From: Chaenocephalus aceratus
Lineage: Eukaryota; Chordata; Actinopteri; Perciformes; Channichthyidae
Assembly (NCBI GenBank): GCA_023974075.1
Contig: CM043785.1
Span: 26,515,025 to 26,579,024 of the forward strand
Length of the DNA: 64,000 bases
Reading direction: 5' to 3'
The position numbers were made by a program, and so were the translations under genes. The notes beneath the pieces were generated by a model that searched no databases, was not told the DNA's origin, and saw nothing but the letters and a program-made list of their open reading frames with translations. Below, piece after piece: positions 53,072 through 64,000 of the stretch (its first letter is position 1; every line of letters begins with the position of its first letter).

Positions 53072-56000
53072 TGGGTGACGCAGCTCTGCTCTGTATTCAT
53101 GTCTCGTGCTGATTGTGCTCTGAATGAATCTTGCTCCAGCCTGCTGGGTAGAGGGAGAGAGAGAGGGAGGGGACAGAGGGAGAGTTAAAGGGATGGATGA
53201 AAGCAGAGAGGGAAGGGAGGATTAGAAGGGGTGTAGGAGGATTGGAAAAGTGTGTGTGCTGGGGATTTTTCTCCCCCCACGATCAGGTGCAATGCGGAGG
53301 TGTTAAGATCTGCTGAATTTGCTTACCCATAAGCTTTGGCAGGTCACAGCGAATAGGTCACTGCTAGGAGCAAAAAGTGTAGTAATTGAGAATGATGATG
53401 AAGAAAAAGGAAACTTGCATTAGTTTTCTTAAACCTTTTCATCAGATAAAAGCCTACAGGGATTTAGGAGTGTTAGCAATTAACAGCTTATAAAGCCGCT
53501 AATTCTTGGTACAGTATTTAACACACCTCTTACATTAAATCACCAGCAGTTATTGTTAATGTTCCAAAGCAAGCAGCATCCTGCTTGAAACCTTCCCAGG
53601 TTCAGAACTAGATTAGTTAAAGAGTGAGGTAACTTCGAATACCTCACAATTCTAAGCAGAATAGTTTCCTATAGTGCATACAACTGTCCATCTGAATATG
53701 GCCTTTAAAACATTGATGCACCAAAGATCTGTTTGTCTGCTGTAAGTGTTTAACTTTTTGTACCCAAAATGTCTAAATGCCAATAGAAAATCAAACAGGT
53801 GGAATACACTTAATGTTTAGTTGTAGGACTCGGAATGAATGCTTGCTTTGCTGTGGAAGGGAAATGATCATTCTGGAATAGTCATCAGAGCTAAGTTCCC
53901 ATGGTTTCCGTACACATGGTTTAATCAAACTCACGCCTCCACATGCAGGCGAAGAAAAAGTTTCAAAGAGAGAAAGTGCTTTGAAAATGAAAGAAATCCA
54001 GAGACTGACCTTGTCTCAGCAGGTGATAGACAACCACACACTGTCCTATCCATCTTGAATAAAGTCTTCATTAACTCGAATCACAGATGCCATATCAGTC
54101 AGCTAAACAGCCAGATTCACTCAGACGGTTGACTCCAATCCATTTCTCGAGCAGCTGTATCTCATTGGTTCATTCATCAAAGCGTGCTTCCTGTCCTCTG
54201 TCTCCCACCGGAACCAATTTGATCATAACCCCATGAATACTGGCACCCTCGCCCCCAGTGTGACGACTGCTTCCTACATAATTAGTCTGCAGGCATCACC
54301 GTCATATTGATAAAAACACAACCTTATCCAGGATGGTCTGTAATTTCTGTCTGCACCGAAGTAGGCAAAAAGGGAGATTGAAGGGACACGGAGGGAGGTG
54401 ATAAGGTATGAGCAAAAAAGTGAGGGAAAGATTAAACATGTGTTATAATTGGATTGTGCTGTTAAGGGACCAAAGAGAATGAGAAAGATGGAGAAAAAAG
54501 AAAAGATCAGGGCAGAGCAGAATTAAGAAGAAAGGGACAAAAAACTACATTTGTGTTGTCAGGAAAAGAGACTGGACATGTAGCTTGAATGTATATACAA
54601 GCGAACAGGACAGATATATATAATATGACAAATTAAAGGTTTCACAATACAAAATACTGTAAGTTGTATGATAACAAATCTTGAGATCAGTATAATCTCC
54701 TAAAAGTTGATGTGAAAATCACATAGTTTGAGCAGAAAATGTGAGAAATGTATCTTCCCACCATGGAGGGATTTGTGTGAAGGAGTGACTAGAAAAGGCG
54801 AAAGATTTAACAGTAGGACAGAAATATATTTGGTGGATTGCAAGGGCCTAAAGTTGTTGGAAGGATGGGTTTACTGTTTGGTCTGCTTATAAATCCGACA
54901 GCCGGAGTTTAATTCCTGACTCAAGATGTCTACTTCAAGGGAAAACGTAATAAGGACTTACATGTTTTAATGCAAAGCACCACCTGTTTCTAAGCTGTTT
55001 AATTAATCATTCTTACAGATGTATTGATTTAAACACAGATCGTCTATCTACCTCAATCTAGATGTTAGTGGGTTTAGCTACAATAAACGTAGCCAGGATG
55101 ATTTGATCATCCCCTTTCTGCATGGTTTTTAATCAACGTTTTGACTTGTATAATCTTAAAATGACCCTTTAAAGTTTTCAAACAAAGGTGCTGCTATTAA
55201 GCTATGTTTTTTTTTACGATATTGTCCTCCAAAAGAAAAAAGCTAGTATTATCAACATTTTAGAAAAGTCACAGAATTCACAGAGGGAGAACATTGGTTT
55301 GGTTGTATGTGAACAAAACATTGGACTGCAATACAATGATCTGATCACTCTAGAGATGGGACCAATCCAATATTGATATCAGGTTACCCAAATGGTTGTC
55401 ATTTACAAACTGGATCAGTATGCATAAGTCTGCAATCATCTTTAGCGAGTGACTGCTCCAAGCCGAGGATCTCATGGTTCAGGAAAGCCTGGCTCTATGA
55501 CAAATAAACAATGCATACGGTTTATCTTTATACAGTGACAGTCCCCCTGCTTTCACTGGGCAATTACGCCCAGCCTGACGGTTCTTTTATCACAGTGACA
55601 TTCATCCGGCTCCTTAAACGGATGGTAGCGTGCTCTCAATGGATATTCATTTAAATGCTTATGTAAACCTTTAACTGTAAACTGACACAGCCTGTTGTTT
55701 GTTTGTAGCTTCAGTGATGTTTTTCTTCTAGTTATTGTTCTTCAAATGCACATTTAGAGGCATTTTAGGTGATCTAATTAAACCATTACTTCTGGATTTA
55801 CTTTGCCTAAAACTGGAATAATAATCTAGCCTGTCATATGTCTTCTGATATTCTTGTTGATGTCTAACTTTGCATGGTAACTACAAGCTTACCACCAAAC
55901 CTTTATAATATCTGACAACAACGACACGTTCCTTTAGCCTCGCCTTTTGTTACTTAATCGAAATGAAACGATGTGTATTAGAACGTGATTAATCTTCAGG

Positions 56001-56359
56001 CTCACAGCATTTTGTAACAAAGCGGATTGAGGAAGCAGTATCACACTTTGTTGTTTTTTTCTAACCCCAACCCTAACAACTCATTTATTTGTATTTTATC
56101 TTTTTTGTGTTGCCCTCACAGAGGGACTTATATACACAGACAATATTACAAAAAGAAAAAGAAAAGACAAAGAAAAATATAGGCAGTCCCTTTCCCATGC
56201 CACCCTTCTTGCCATTTCACAGAAAATCCTAACCCCAATCGTCTGAGTTCATCTATCTATTATATTATACATGATTTATATTATAGCATAACAATGTATC
56301 CACATCAAATACATTCATACATTTCATTTTTTTCCCATAACATTTCATCTGTTTGAGCT
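53072..56359. other. unassigned non-coding DNA
   Basis: Purine-rich near 53145-53250 and 54400-54540, otherwise AT-rich. No recognised gene. The part near 56000-56359 may be the 3' UTR of the minus-strand L1-like element, but no clear poly-A terminus was fixed. Confidence 0.4.
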
Positions 56360-57052
56360 GAATTGAGATTGACTCCTAATAATCTACAAATGCACCAAGG
56401 TGTGCGTATATGTACAATCTTAATTTACATGAATGATATTACCAGATCAGCAGCTCTTTTAATAGCCTCTAATGTTTCCCCCTTAGCCTTATTAGCAGAA
56501 GCGATTGACAGCTCTGAGATTAGTAGGTCATGGAAGGATGATATCCATTGCTTAATAAATAAAGTATGTGGGGGTTTCCATCGTATTACAATTACTGTTT
56601 TGGCTGCTGTTAGACCAGCGAAAAGCACCCTTTTCTGATGGTTCTGTAGGTCAAGAGAAGAATCATCATTCAACAATACAATATTTGGGAGACAGGGTAT
56701 GTGAACTCCAATAATCTCAGATACAATATCAATAACTTGTTTCCAGAACGTTCTTACTGCAGTACATTCATAAACCATGTGTACATATGTGCCAATAGTC
56801 TTTTGGTTACAGAGAAGGCATATGTGGCTTGGAATCATCCTTAATTGACAGCATTTTCTGGTTGACAGGTAATATTTGTGTATCATTTTATACTGTATCA
56901 ATTGGTGATTGTGGTTACGCGATGTTAAGGAGATATTATTCCATATTCTCTTCCAATCGATAGTCTGCGTGTAGTTTTTTAAATCTGCGTTCCATACTGC
57001 AGCGCCAATGCCAATATATCCAGTTAGTTTATCTTGCCGCTTTGTATATATA

Positions 57053-57739
57053 CACTGAACAAAAATATAAACGCAACACTTTTGTTTTTGCTCCCATTTT
57101 TTATGAGATGAACTCAAAGATCTAAAACATTTTCTATATACACAAAATAACCATTTCTCTCAAATATTGATCACAAATCTGAAAAAATCTGTGATAGTGA
57201 GCACTTCTCCTTTGCCGAGATAATCCATCCCACCTCACAGGTGTGGCATATCAAGATGCTGATTAGACAGCATGATTATTGCACAGGTGTGCCTTAGGCT
57301 GGTCACAATAAAAGGCCACTCTGAAACGTGCATTTTTGCTTTATTGGGGGGGTCTGGGGGGGTCCGAAAACAAGGCAGTATCTGGTGTGAGGGGTAGGGG
57401 TAGGGGTAGGTTGGGGTGGGGTTTTCGGACCCCCCCAGACCCCCCCAATAAAGCAAAAATGCACGTTTCAGAGTGGCCTTTTATTGTGACCAGCCTAAGG
57501 CACACCTGTGCAATAATCATGCTGTCTAATCAGCATCTTGATATGCCACACCTGTGAGGTGGGATGGATTATCTCGGCAAAGGAGAAGTGCTCACTATCA
57601 CAGATTTTTTCAGATTTGTGAACAATATTTGAGAGAAATGGTTATTTTGTGTATATAGAAAATGTTTTAGATCTTTGAGTTCATCTCATGAAAAATGGGA
57701 GCAAAAACAAAAGTGTTGCGTTTATATTTTTGTTCAGTG
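57053..57739. mobile_element. near-perfect palindromic Tc1/mariner-type MITE (687 bp)
   Basis: Arms 57053-57370 and 57422-57739 are both 318 bp and almost exact reverse complements (I see only a few mismatches), around a 51-bp spacer. Ends are CACTGAACAAAAATATAAAC, flanked by TA (57051-57052 and 57740-57741). Both strands give the same 70-odd-residue open frame, an artefact of the palindrome. The spacer contains three GGGGTA units. It interrupts L1-like ORF2. Confidence 0.93.
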
Positions 57740-58425
57740 TATATATGAAGTAATGCCGCTCACCCTGTTTGAATTGAATATGACCTTAACTAATTGATGT
57801 ATTGGCAGGGGTTGATTCCAAAGAACTCCATATGTGCGCATGGCAGTACTGTACGTACTAGTTGCAAATAGAAAAATAAAGTTTTTCAATTCTTGGAAGG
57901 ACATCAAGCCGTTGTCGTTGGTTATGTCAGAAAGATAAGATATTCCTCGGGTTTGCCATTATGGGAATTGAATTGCTGTTTTTCCAATACGTAGTAACAG
58001 GTTATGAAAAATTGGTGTGTTACTATGCCAATCTACAGACCAATTGCACAATTTCTCTACATGTTTCCACACTTTCACAGCTTGGCCAATAATTGGTCCA
58101 AATGTATGCATACAGTCATACATGGCAGAAAATAAGACATCACCAAGACTATACTTCTTTCAATTTTAATCCAAGGTACATTAGTGCTTTTATCAATCCA
58201 GTTTTTCAAGGCTCGAAGCGTAAAAGAATAATAATAAAGCTCGAGATTGGGAACATTAAGGCCTCCACTGTTTTTGTCATATTGTAGAACTTTGTATCTG
58301 ATTCTTGGGTATTGGTTTTCCCAAATATATTTTGAAATCTTGTTCTGAAGTTTGTCCCAAAAACCGTCTGGTGGAGATAAAGGTATAACATACTAGCTAA
58401 GAAATTGACTCTTGGTAGAATATTC

Positions 58426-59298
58426 GGTAACACTTTAATTTGATAGTCCATAGTTAACACTCTACAAGTCATCAGTTGACATTCAACAACACTGTTTCAA
58501 CAGACAAGTAACATGCATTTAATTAACTGCCAGTAGAATATAAGGTACATCTCAAGTGTCGATCTATAGATTTTACAAAAAGTGTCTGTTGACTGTCAAC
58601 ATGTTTTTTGCAACAGGTTATTAATCAATATTCAACCTTACTATCTGTAAATTGTGAGTTCTTGTGAAAAACCTTTTTTTCTCAAGTGAATGCATTAGGC
58701 TTCTGTATTTATCTTATATATTAGTCAAATAAAACAGGAACAGGTGTTTCCAACTCAAACATTACATACATAATGAATAAATAAAGTTTGTGATCAGTTG
58801 TGCAAAACATTTCGCTTTATTCCCATGTCTGTTGCATATAATTAGTGGATGAATGTATGTGTTCTGTTGATAGGTTATAGACTTTCTACTGTTCTCAACT
58901 GTTTTTCACTTTAATTGGATAGTCCTAACACATGCCTACAAACGCTTAGTGGAGAATGCCTACTAAAAGTATACTGATATTCAACTCTAGATTAGTTGAC
59001 GATCAACAGATAGTCAACTAAACTCTAAAGTTGCTTATCTGTTGATCATCAACTAATGCTTAATGTAATCTTTAGTTGACATCTTGACTGTCAACAGATT
59101 ATCAACAGATAGTCAACATGACCCTGTTGACTTTCAACTGACAGATTGATTTTGAGTAGTTGATTGTCAATTTTGAAGATGTTGACACAATCTACAGATA
59201 GTAAGGTTGAATATTGGTTAATACGCTGTTGACATGCTACTAAATGTCAACTGATGACTTATAGTGTTAAATATGGACTATCAAAATAAAGTGTTACC
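58426..59298. mobile_element. MITE (873 bp), GGTAACAC ends, 8-bp target duplication
   Basis: The left end GGTAACACTTTAATTTGATA and right end (reverse complement GGTAACACTTTATTTTGATA) form inverted repeats of about 30 bp. The flanks are GAATATTC (58418-58425) and GAATATC (59299-59305), an 8-bp duplication with one base lost. The inner sequence is unusually rich in GTTGA/TCAAC motifs. No coding frame. An 8-bp duplication fits hAT; other superfamilies with 8-9 bp remain possible. Confidence 0.87.
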
Positions 59299-59815
59299 GA
59301 ATATCATCTTTATGATTGAAATTCGTCCTGCTAAAGAAATTGTTATATTAATCCACTTGTTTAGGTCATCTTTAATTGTTGTATACATTCTTTTGTAGTT
59401 CTTTGCTACTATTGTGTCTAATGAGGCATATATATCAATTCCCAAATATTTAAAGTGTTGGACGATCTTCAATTCTGTATTTAGGTTTAGTTCAGCCATG
59501 GCACTATTGAGGTGTAAAATACATGATTTATTCAAATGTATCTTGTAACCAGATATTGAACTATTGGGTAAAGATATTTAACAGATTAGGAAGCGTAGTT
59601 GGTACCTCGTCCAGGTACAGTAGTAGATCATCCGCATATAAGGAAATGTTGTGGTCTGTCTCTTTTACAACTATCTGTTTTACTTCTTTGGATAGTCTTA
59701 TTTTCTGTGCAAGCGGTTCTAGAGAAATTGCAAACAGACGCGCGGAGACAGGGCAACCTTGCTGTGTGCCACGTTGAATTGAAAATCTAGGTGACCACTG
59801 ACTGCCTGTCAGAAC

Positions 59816-60486
59816 TGTTAAGCTCAAAGAGCGCTTACAGGCTGAACCCTCAATACAAACACGGAAGGGAGGAGACGTGAGTATGGAAGCAAAAAGAATT
59901 TAATTTCCAACTCAAAATTCAAACAATACTGATGTGGAATTAATAATCCGGATCTGGGAATAACTACGGGGGGAGAGTGGAGGTCCGTAGTTGAAGATCC
60001 GGAGGATGTCGGAGAGAGCAGGCTGAAGCCGGGGTTCGGAGATTCGCAGCGGAACACGGGTGAGATGAGCCGGGGAATCAGAGTTGAATAGAGTGAGCAG
60101 GCTGGAGCTGGTAGTGAAGATAATCCGAGGTTCGCTGACGAGGTGGTGTTGGCTGGACGTGGCAGGCAGAGTAGTAGACGGATTCTGGGCAGAGAAATAC
60201 AGGTTTAAGAATATAACTTTGACTTGGAAACTAGGTTAGCTTTCTAGCAATCAATATGTGTTACCAGTGTATCTTTGACGACGAACTGGTGAATACTGGA
60301 TGAGGAAGCCGGGTATATAAGCAGGTGTGGGTGAGTAGATAAATCAGGTAGATGAGTAGCAGCTGCGGAGGTGAATTGACGGGAACTGAAAGTAGGTCAG
60401 ACACGCCCAGCCAGGAAGACAGACAGATACAAACAAACATGAAACAAAAAGAGAAGCAGAAGGAGGGAAAACTGCACATCCTTACA
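59816..60486 (-). mobile_element. 3' LTR (671 bp) of gypsy element G2
   Basis: On the minus strand it begins TGTAAGGATGTGCAG just after a G-run of about 14 (polypurine tract) and ends GAGCTTAACA. The 5 bases outside its 3' end are AGAAC on the plus strand; the matching duplication would lie beyond the window. It adjoins L1-like ORF2 directly, so G2 inserted into that LINE or truncated it. Confidence 0.88.
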
Positions 60487-60579
60487 GTACCCCCCCCCCC
60501 CCCTTAACGGGAGCTTCCTAGCGACCACCAGGCTTTTCGGGATGAGCCCTGTGGAAATCCCTCACAATAACGGGGTCCA

Positions 60580-63438
60580 TTATCCGAGATCGAGGAACCC
60601 AGCAACGTTCCTCCAGGTTGTAACCCTCCCAATCCACCAAGTACTGTAAGCCCTTGCCCCGGCGTCTAACATCCAAAAGTCACTGGTGTGAACTGGCTTG
60701 ATTTGTGAAACATGAAAAGTGGGATGGATCTTGATGATCCTGGGGAGCTTCAGGCGGACAGCAGAGTGGTTGATTATGCGCTCAATGGGGAAGGGGCCAA
60801 TAAACCGGGGAGACAGCTTCTTGGACTCGGTAAGGAGGGGGATGTTCTTGGAGGACAACCAAACCGATTGTCCAGGGGCGTAAAGGGGAGCAACAAGTCT
60901 GCGGCGGTTGGCTGATTGCTGGTTCTTGGCGGAAGTCCGGAGGAGGGCAGATCGAGTGTCTCTCCAGATCTTACGGCACCGACGAACATGTTGCTGGACA
61001 GATGGAACAGCCAACTCAATCTCCTCTTCGGGAAACAAGGGTGGCTGGTACCCTAGAGAGGCTTCGAAAGGAGAGAGTCCTGTAGCTGATGAAGTGAGGG
61101 AATTGTGAGAATATTCCACCCAAGGCAGATGGGAGCTCCAGATCTTCTGATTCCGGTTTGCAACACAGTGGAGAGCAGATTCCAGGTCCTGATTGGCCCT
61201 TTCGGTTTGACCATTAGACTGGGGGTGGTACCCGGAAGTTAAACTGACCGACGCACCAAGTGAACGACAAAAGGTCTTCCAAACTTGGGAGGTGAACTGA
61301 GGTCCACGGTCGGAGACGATGTCAGCCGGGATTCCATGTAGGCGGATGACATGCTGGGTGAGAAGTTGGGAGGTTTCCAGGGCTGAGGGGAGCTTGGGTA
61401 GAGCAACAAAATGAGCACACTTAGAGAAGCGGTCTACAACAGTTAGGATTGTCGTATTGCCATGAGAGGGGGGCAGACCGGTGACAAAGTCCAGAGCAAT
61501 ATGTGACCAGGGTCGACTAGGGATTGGAAGGGGCTGGAGCAAACCTGCAGGTTTCTGATGAGAGGCCTTACTCCTGGCACATACTGTACAGGCTGAGACG
61601 AATTCCCTTGTATCCTTGTCGACTGTTGGCCACCAGAAATGTCTTTGGAGAAGGGAGAGTGTGCGGTTGGCACCGGGATGGTTGGAGAAACGGGAGCTGT
61701 GAACCCACTGCAGGACTTGGGAACGGACTGAGTTTGGGACAAACAGACGGTTAGGCGGACCGCTACCAGGGTCTGGTTGTTCCAACAGTGCCTCCTGGAT
61801 AGTGTTACTGATCTCCCAGGTGACGACTCCCACAACACATCTCTGGGGAAGAAGAGAGTCCGATGTAGAGACTGGACCCTCAGACGTGAATGATCTGGAC
61901 AGGGCATCGGGCTTAGTATTCCTGGAACCTGGGCGATAGGTGAGAGTGAATTTGAAACGTCCAAAGAAGAGAGCCCACCTGGCTTGTCGAGAATTTAGCC
62001 GTTTGGCTGATTGAATGTACTCAAGGTTCTTATGGTCGGTCGACACCAGGAATGGCTGCTCACTGCCCTCGAGCCAGTGCCGCCACTCATCCAATGCCAT
62101 CTTAACTGCCAGCAGCTCCCTGTTTCCCACATCATAGTTTCTCTCATCTGGGGAGAGATGGCGAGAGAAGAAAGCACAAGGATGAAGCTTGTTGTTTGGC
62201 CCGGAAGTCTGAGACAGAACAGCGCCAACTCCGATGTCAGAGGCGTCAACTTCGACCACAAATTGTCTGCTTGAGTCAGGCTGGATGAGAATGGGGGCTG
62301 AAGTGAACAGAGACTTAAGTCTAAGAAAAGCATTGTTAGCTTCAGGGGTCCAGGAGAACTTGATCTTGATAGAGGTGAGACTGGAGAGTGGAGCAGCAAC
62401 CTTGCTATAATCCTTGATGAACCGGCGATAGAAGTTGGCAAACCCCAGGAACCTTTGCAACTCCTTCCGAGAAGTGGGGACTGGCCACTCTGAGACTGCG
62501 AGAATCTTCCCTGGATCCGCCTCCAACCTGCCTTGCCGGATGATGTATCCAAGGAAACTGACCCGTTCCGGGTGAAACTCACACTTTTCTGCCTTGACGT
62601 AGAGCTTGTTTTCAAGCAGCCTCTGAAGAACCAGACTGACGTGTCTTTGGTGTTCCTCCAGGCTCTTGGAGAAGATCAGAATATCGTCGATGTACACAAA
62701 GACAAACTGGTTGAGATAATCACGCAATACATCATTTACCAGGGACTGAAACACTGCTGGGGCATTTGAGAGTCCAAAGGGCATGACGAGATACTCAAAG
62801 TGGCCAAGGGGGGTGTTAAAGGCAGTCTTCCACTCATCACCTTGGCGGATGCGAACCAAGTGATAGGCATTTCTGAGATCGAGTTTTGAGAAGATGGTGG
62901 CACCTTGGAGTGGCTCAAAAGCAGAGTTGATCAGGGGAAGTGGGTACTTATTCTTAACTGTGATGTTATTTAACCCACGGAAGTCAATACAGGGTCAAAG
63001 AGATTTATCTTTCTTGTCCACGAAGAAAAACCCCGCACCCAGAGGGGAGGAAGAAGGTCGAATTATTCCAGAAGCCAGGGAAACACTAATATATTTCTCC
63101 ATGGCCTCTCTCTCAGGCCGGGACAGATTATAGAGCTTGCTGGTGGGTAACGGAGCTCCAGGAATCAAAACAATGGGACAATCATATGGACGGTGAGGAG
63201 GGAGAGAGAGAGCCTTATCCTTGCAGAAGACCTCTCCCATGTTGTGGTAAACGTTAGGAATGCCGGATAAATCTACCTCTGGAGAGACACATGGAGCAGG
63301 TAACGGGTCAACAGGAACTGGAGGCACAGCTGACTGTAGACAGTTAAGGTGACACTTCTGATTCCATTCAATGATCCTTCCTCCAGCCCAATAAATATGA
63401 GGATTGTGGGTGCGAAGCCAAGGATAACCAAGTACCAA
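60580..63438 (-). pseudogene. G2 pol: reverse transcriptase, RNase H, integrase
   Basis: One frame covers 63438 to 60580 with a single TGA stop at 62992-62994 (in KDKSL/PCIDFRG; fits CGA decay). Upstream of the stop: [20 protein letters not shown]. Downstream, numbering from 62859: RT catalytic VYIDDILIF at about residues 55-63 (Asp58-Asp59). RNase H follows with [11 protein letters not shown] (Asp205), NRELL (Glu248) and STDHKN (Asp275). The integrase zinc finger uses His387, His394, Cys424 and Cys427. The catalytic triad is Asp457 (IALDF), Asp517 (VSDRG) and Glu553 (QTERA), spaced DD35E. The integrase C-terminus is [11 protein letters not shown] and [15 protein letters not shown]. Near 60675 a deletion relative to the copy at 42250 removes the start of the chromodomain and shifts the frame, giving an aberrant tail. 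Otherwise well preserved. Confidence 0.93.
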
Positions 63439-63463
63439 AGGAGTAGTTGGAGGGGAAATATCC

Positions 63464-64000
63464 TTAATTTGGATTTGTTCTGTGTGATTGAGTAACAGGT
63501 TGTGACTGCTGAGTTACTCTAGAGATGCGTTGACCGTTTAAGGCATAAGCAGTCATAGGATCCTGTAAGGATTCCAACTTAAGTCCCAGCTTGTTGGCAA
63601 GTTCTAGGTCTACAAAACTATCTTCAGCGCCTGAGTCAATGAGGGCAGATAGGGGCAAGGTCTGAGAGTTTGGACAGAGTCTGGCAGGAATGAGAAATCG
63701 GCGCAGGGTTGGGGCAACAATAGATGGGGAAAGTGAGCTCGTCAGGACTCCCAAACTTACTGACGAGCTTCTGCGTTTGGGCGAACAGGACAACCAGCAA
63801 TGAGATGCCCAAACTTGCCACAATACAGGCACTCACCCAACCTCATACGTCGAAGGCGTTCCTCAGGAGATAGCCCGGTACGTCCCATCTGCATCGGTTC
63901 CTCCTTAGCCAAAGGAGGCACGCGAGGTGAAGAGGTGAATCCAGAGGGTGTGGAAACAGAAGGAGCAAATCTGGGTGAGTAGCTCAGTTTACTTGGAAAA
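63464..64000 (-). pseudogene. G2 gag end (zinc knuckle) and aspartic protease, partial
   Basis: Near 63787-63830 the minus strand encodes a CX2CX4HX4C zinc knuckle ([14 protein letters not shown]) that would bind genomic RNA. After a linker, the protease has the active-site Asp in SALIDSGAEDSFVDLELA and continues with ANKLGLKLESLQDP and TAYALNGQRISRV. A frameshift near 63490-63510 takes the reading away before the pol frame at 63438, ending in a stop at 63464. In related elements gag, protease and pol form one polyprotein, so the shift is probably a lesion and not programmed. The 5' part of gag and the 5' LTR lie beyond the window. Confidence 0.87.

Larger units (their letters stand above)
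56422..59815 (-). pseudogene. L1-like LINE ORF2, C-terminal half, interrupted by two MITEs
   Basis: Read downward from 59815. RT motif B is RGTQQGCPVSARLFAISLEP and the catalytic motif C is ISLYADDLLLYLDEVP (about 59640). Then come LNKSCILHLNS, FKYLGIDIYASLDTI and NITISLAGRISIIKM (to 59299). After the MITE at 58426-59298 it resumes with ILPRVNFLASMLY and continues to 57740. After the second MITE (57053-57739) the C-terminal part has KRIWNNISLTSRN, CLLCNQKTIGTYVHMVYEC (the Cys/His-type end region) and a stop at 56422-56424. The L1/Tx1 group is inferred from motif style. Endonuclease and N-terminal RT are absent; the gypsy LTR begins at 59816. Frameshifts occur near 58350 and 59560. Confidence 0.88.
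60487..64000 (-). mobile_element. chromodomain Ty3/gypsy retrotransposon G2, internal region (5' end beyond window)
   Basis: Gene order on the minus strand is gag end (zinc knuckle), protease, reverse transcriptase, RNase H, integrase and a damaged chromodomain, followed by polypurine tract and LTR. The order with integrase after RNase H and a C-terminal chromodomain defines chromodomain-type Ty3/gypsy elements. It is the most complete element in the window. Confidence 0.93.

Noticed and set aside
57235..57557. Two nearly identical small proteins on opposite strands
   Set aside because: Both come from the mirrored arms of the palindromic MITE, so identity reflects DNA symmetry and not a gene pair.
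61443..62615. Long minus-strand frames of 173 and 206 codons
   Set aside because: They overlap the conserved pol frame in another phase and lack any motif.

Overview
The window looks like repeat-rich, gene-poor teleost fish DNA. I infer this from the mix of mobile elements: an RTE-type LINE tail ending in GATG repeats, a Tc1 transposon of a familiar fish type, L2/CR1-like and L1-like LINEs, chromodomain Ty3/gypsy elements, an ISL2EU-type transposon, hAT and PIF/Harbinger MITEs and a tRNA-derived SINE. Dense (CA)n/(GT)n and (CT)n microsatellites fit as well. I found no exon of a host protein-coding gene and no intact host RNA gene. Every coding block I can name belongs to a mobile element, and each is damaged.

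Layout. 1-5.7 kb: microsatellites, a 478-bp MITE and an RTE LINE tail. 5.7-10.5 kb: a large foldback element (A) interrupted by a 1.6-kb Tc1 transposon with a broken transposase. 10.5-19.6 kb: simple repeats and a 0.93-kb MITE carrying a solo LTR. 19.6-21.4 kb: a SINE split by a hAT element that is itself split by a TTAA-type element. 21.4-31.9 kb: mostly unassigned DNA, a perfect 28-bp hairpin and long CA tracts. 32-48.5 kb: an L2/CR1-like LINE broken up by later insertions (two Harbinger-like MITEs, gypsy pieces in pol-LTR-gag order, an ISL2EU element inside gag, hAT ends, and a second foldback element B). 48.5-56 kb: unassigned DNA plus a GT-rich duplicated block. 56-64 kb: an L1-like ORF2 interrupted by two MITEs, abutting a nearly complete chromodomain gypsy element that runs off the right edge.

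The most notable region is 37181-41441. This ISL2EU-type transposon has about 195-bp inverted repeats and AT target duplications. It carries a broken SWIM plus YqaJ-nuclease gene and, on the other strand, the last 22 codons of histone H3 with its 3' stem-loop and purine-rich downstream element. The insertion point inside gypsy gag confirms its ends. Foldback elements A and B share a core but have visibly different long termini, both built with 34-bp subterminal repeat units.

The order of insertion can be read from nesting: Tc1 into A; TTAA element into hAT into SINE; solo LTR into MITE; ISL2EU into gypsy gag; two MITEs and a gypsy LTR into or against L1. Superfamily names rest on motif recognition and terminal sequences, not on a database search.
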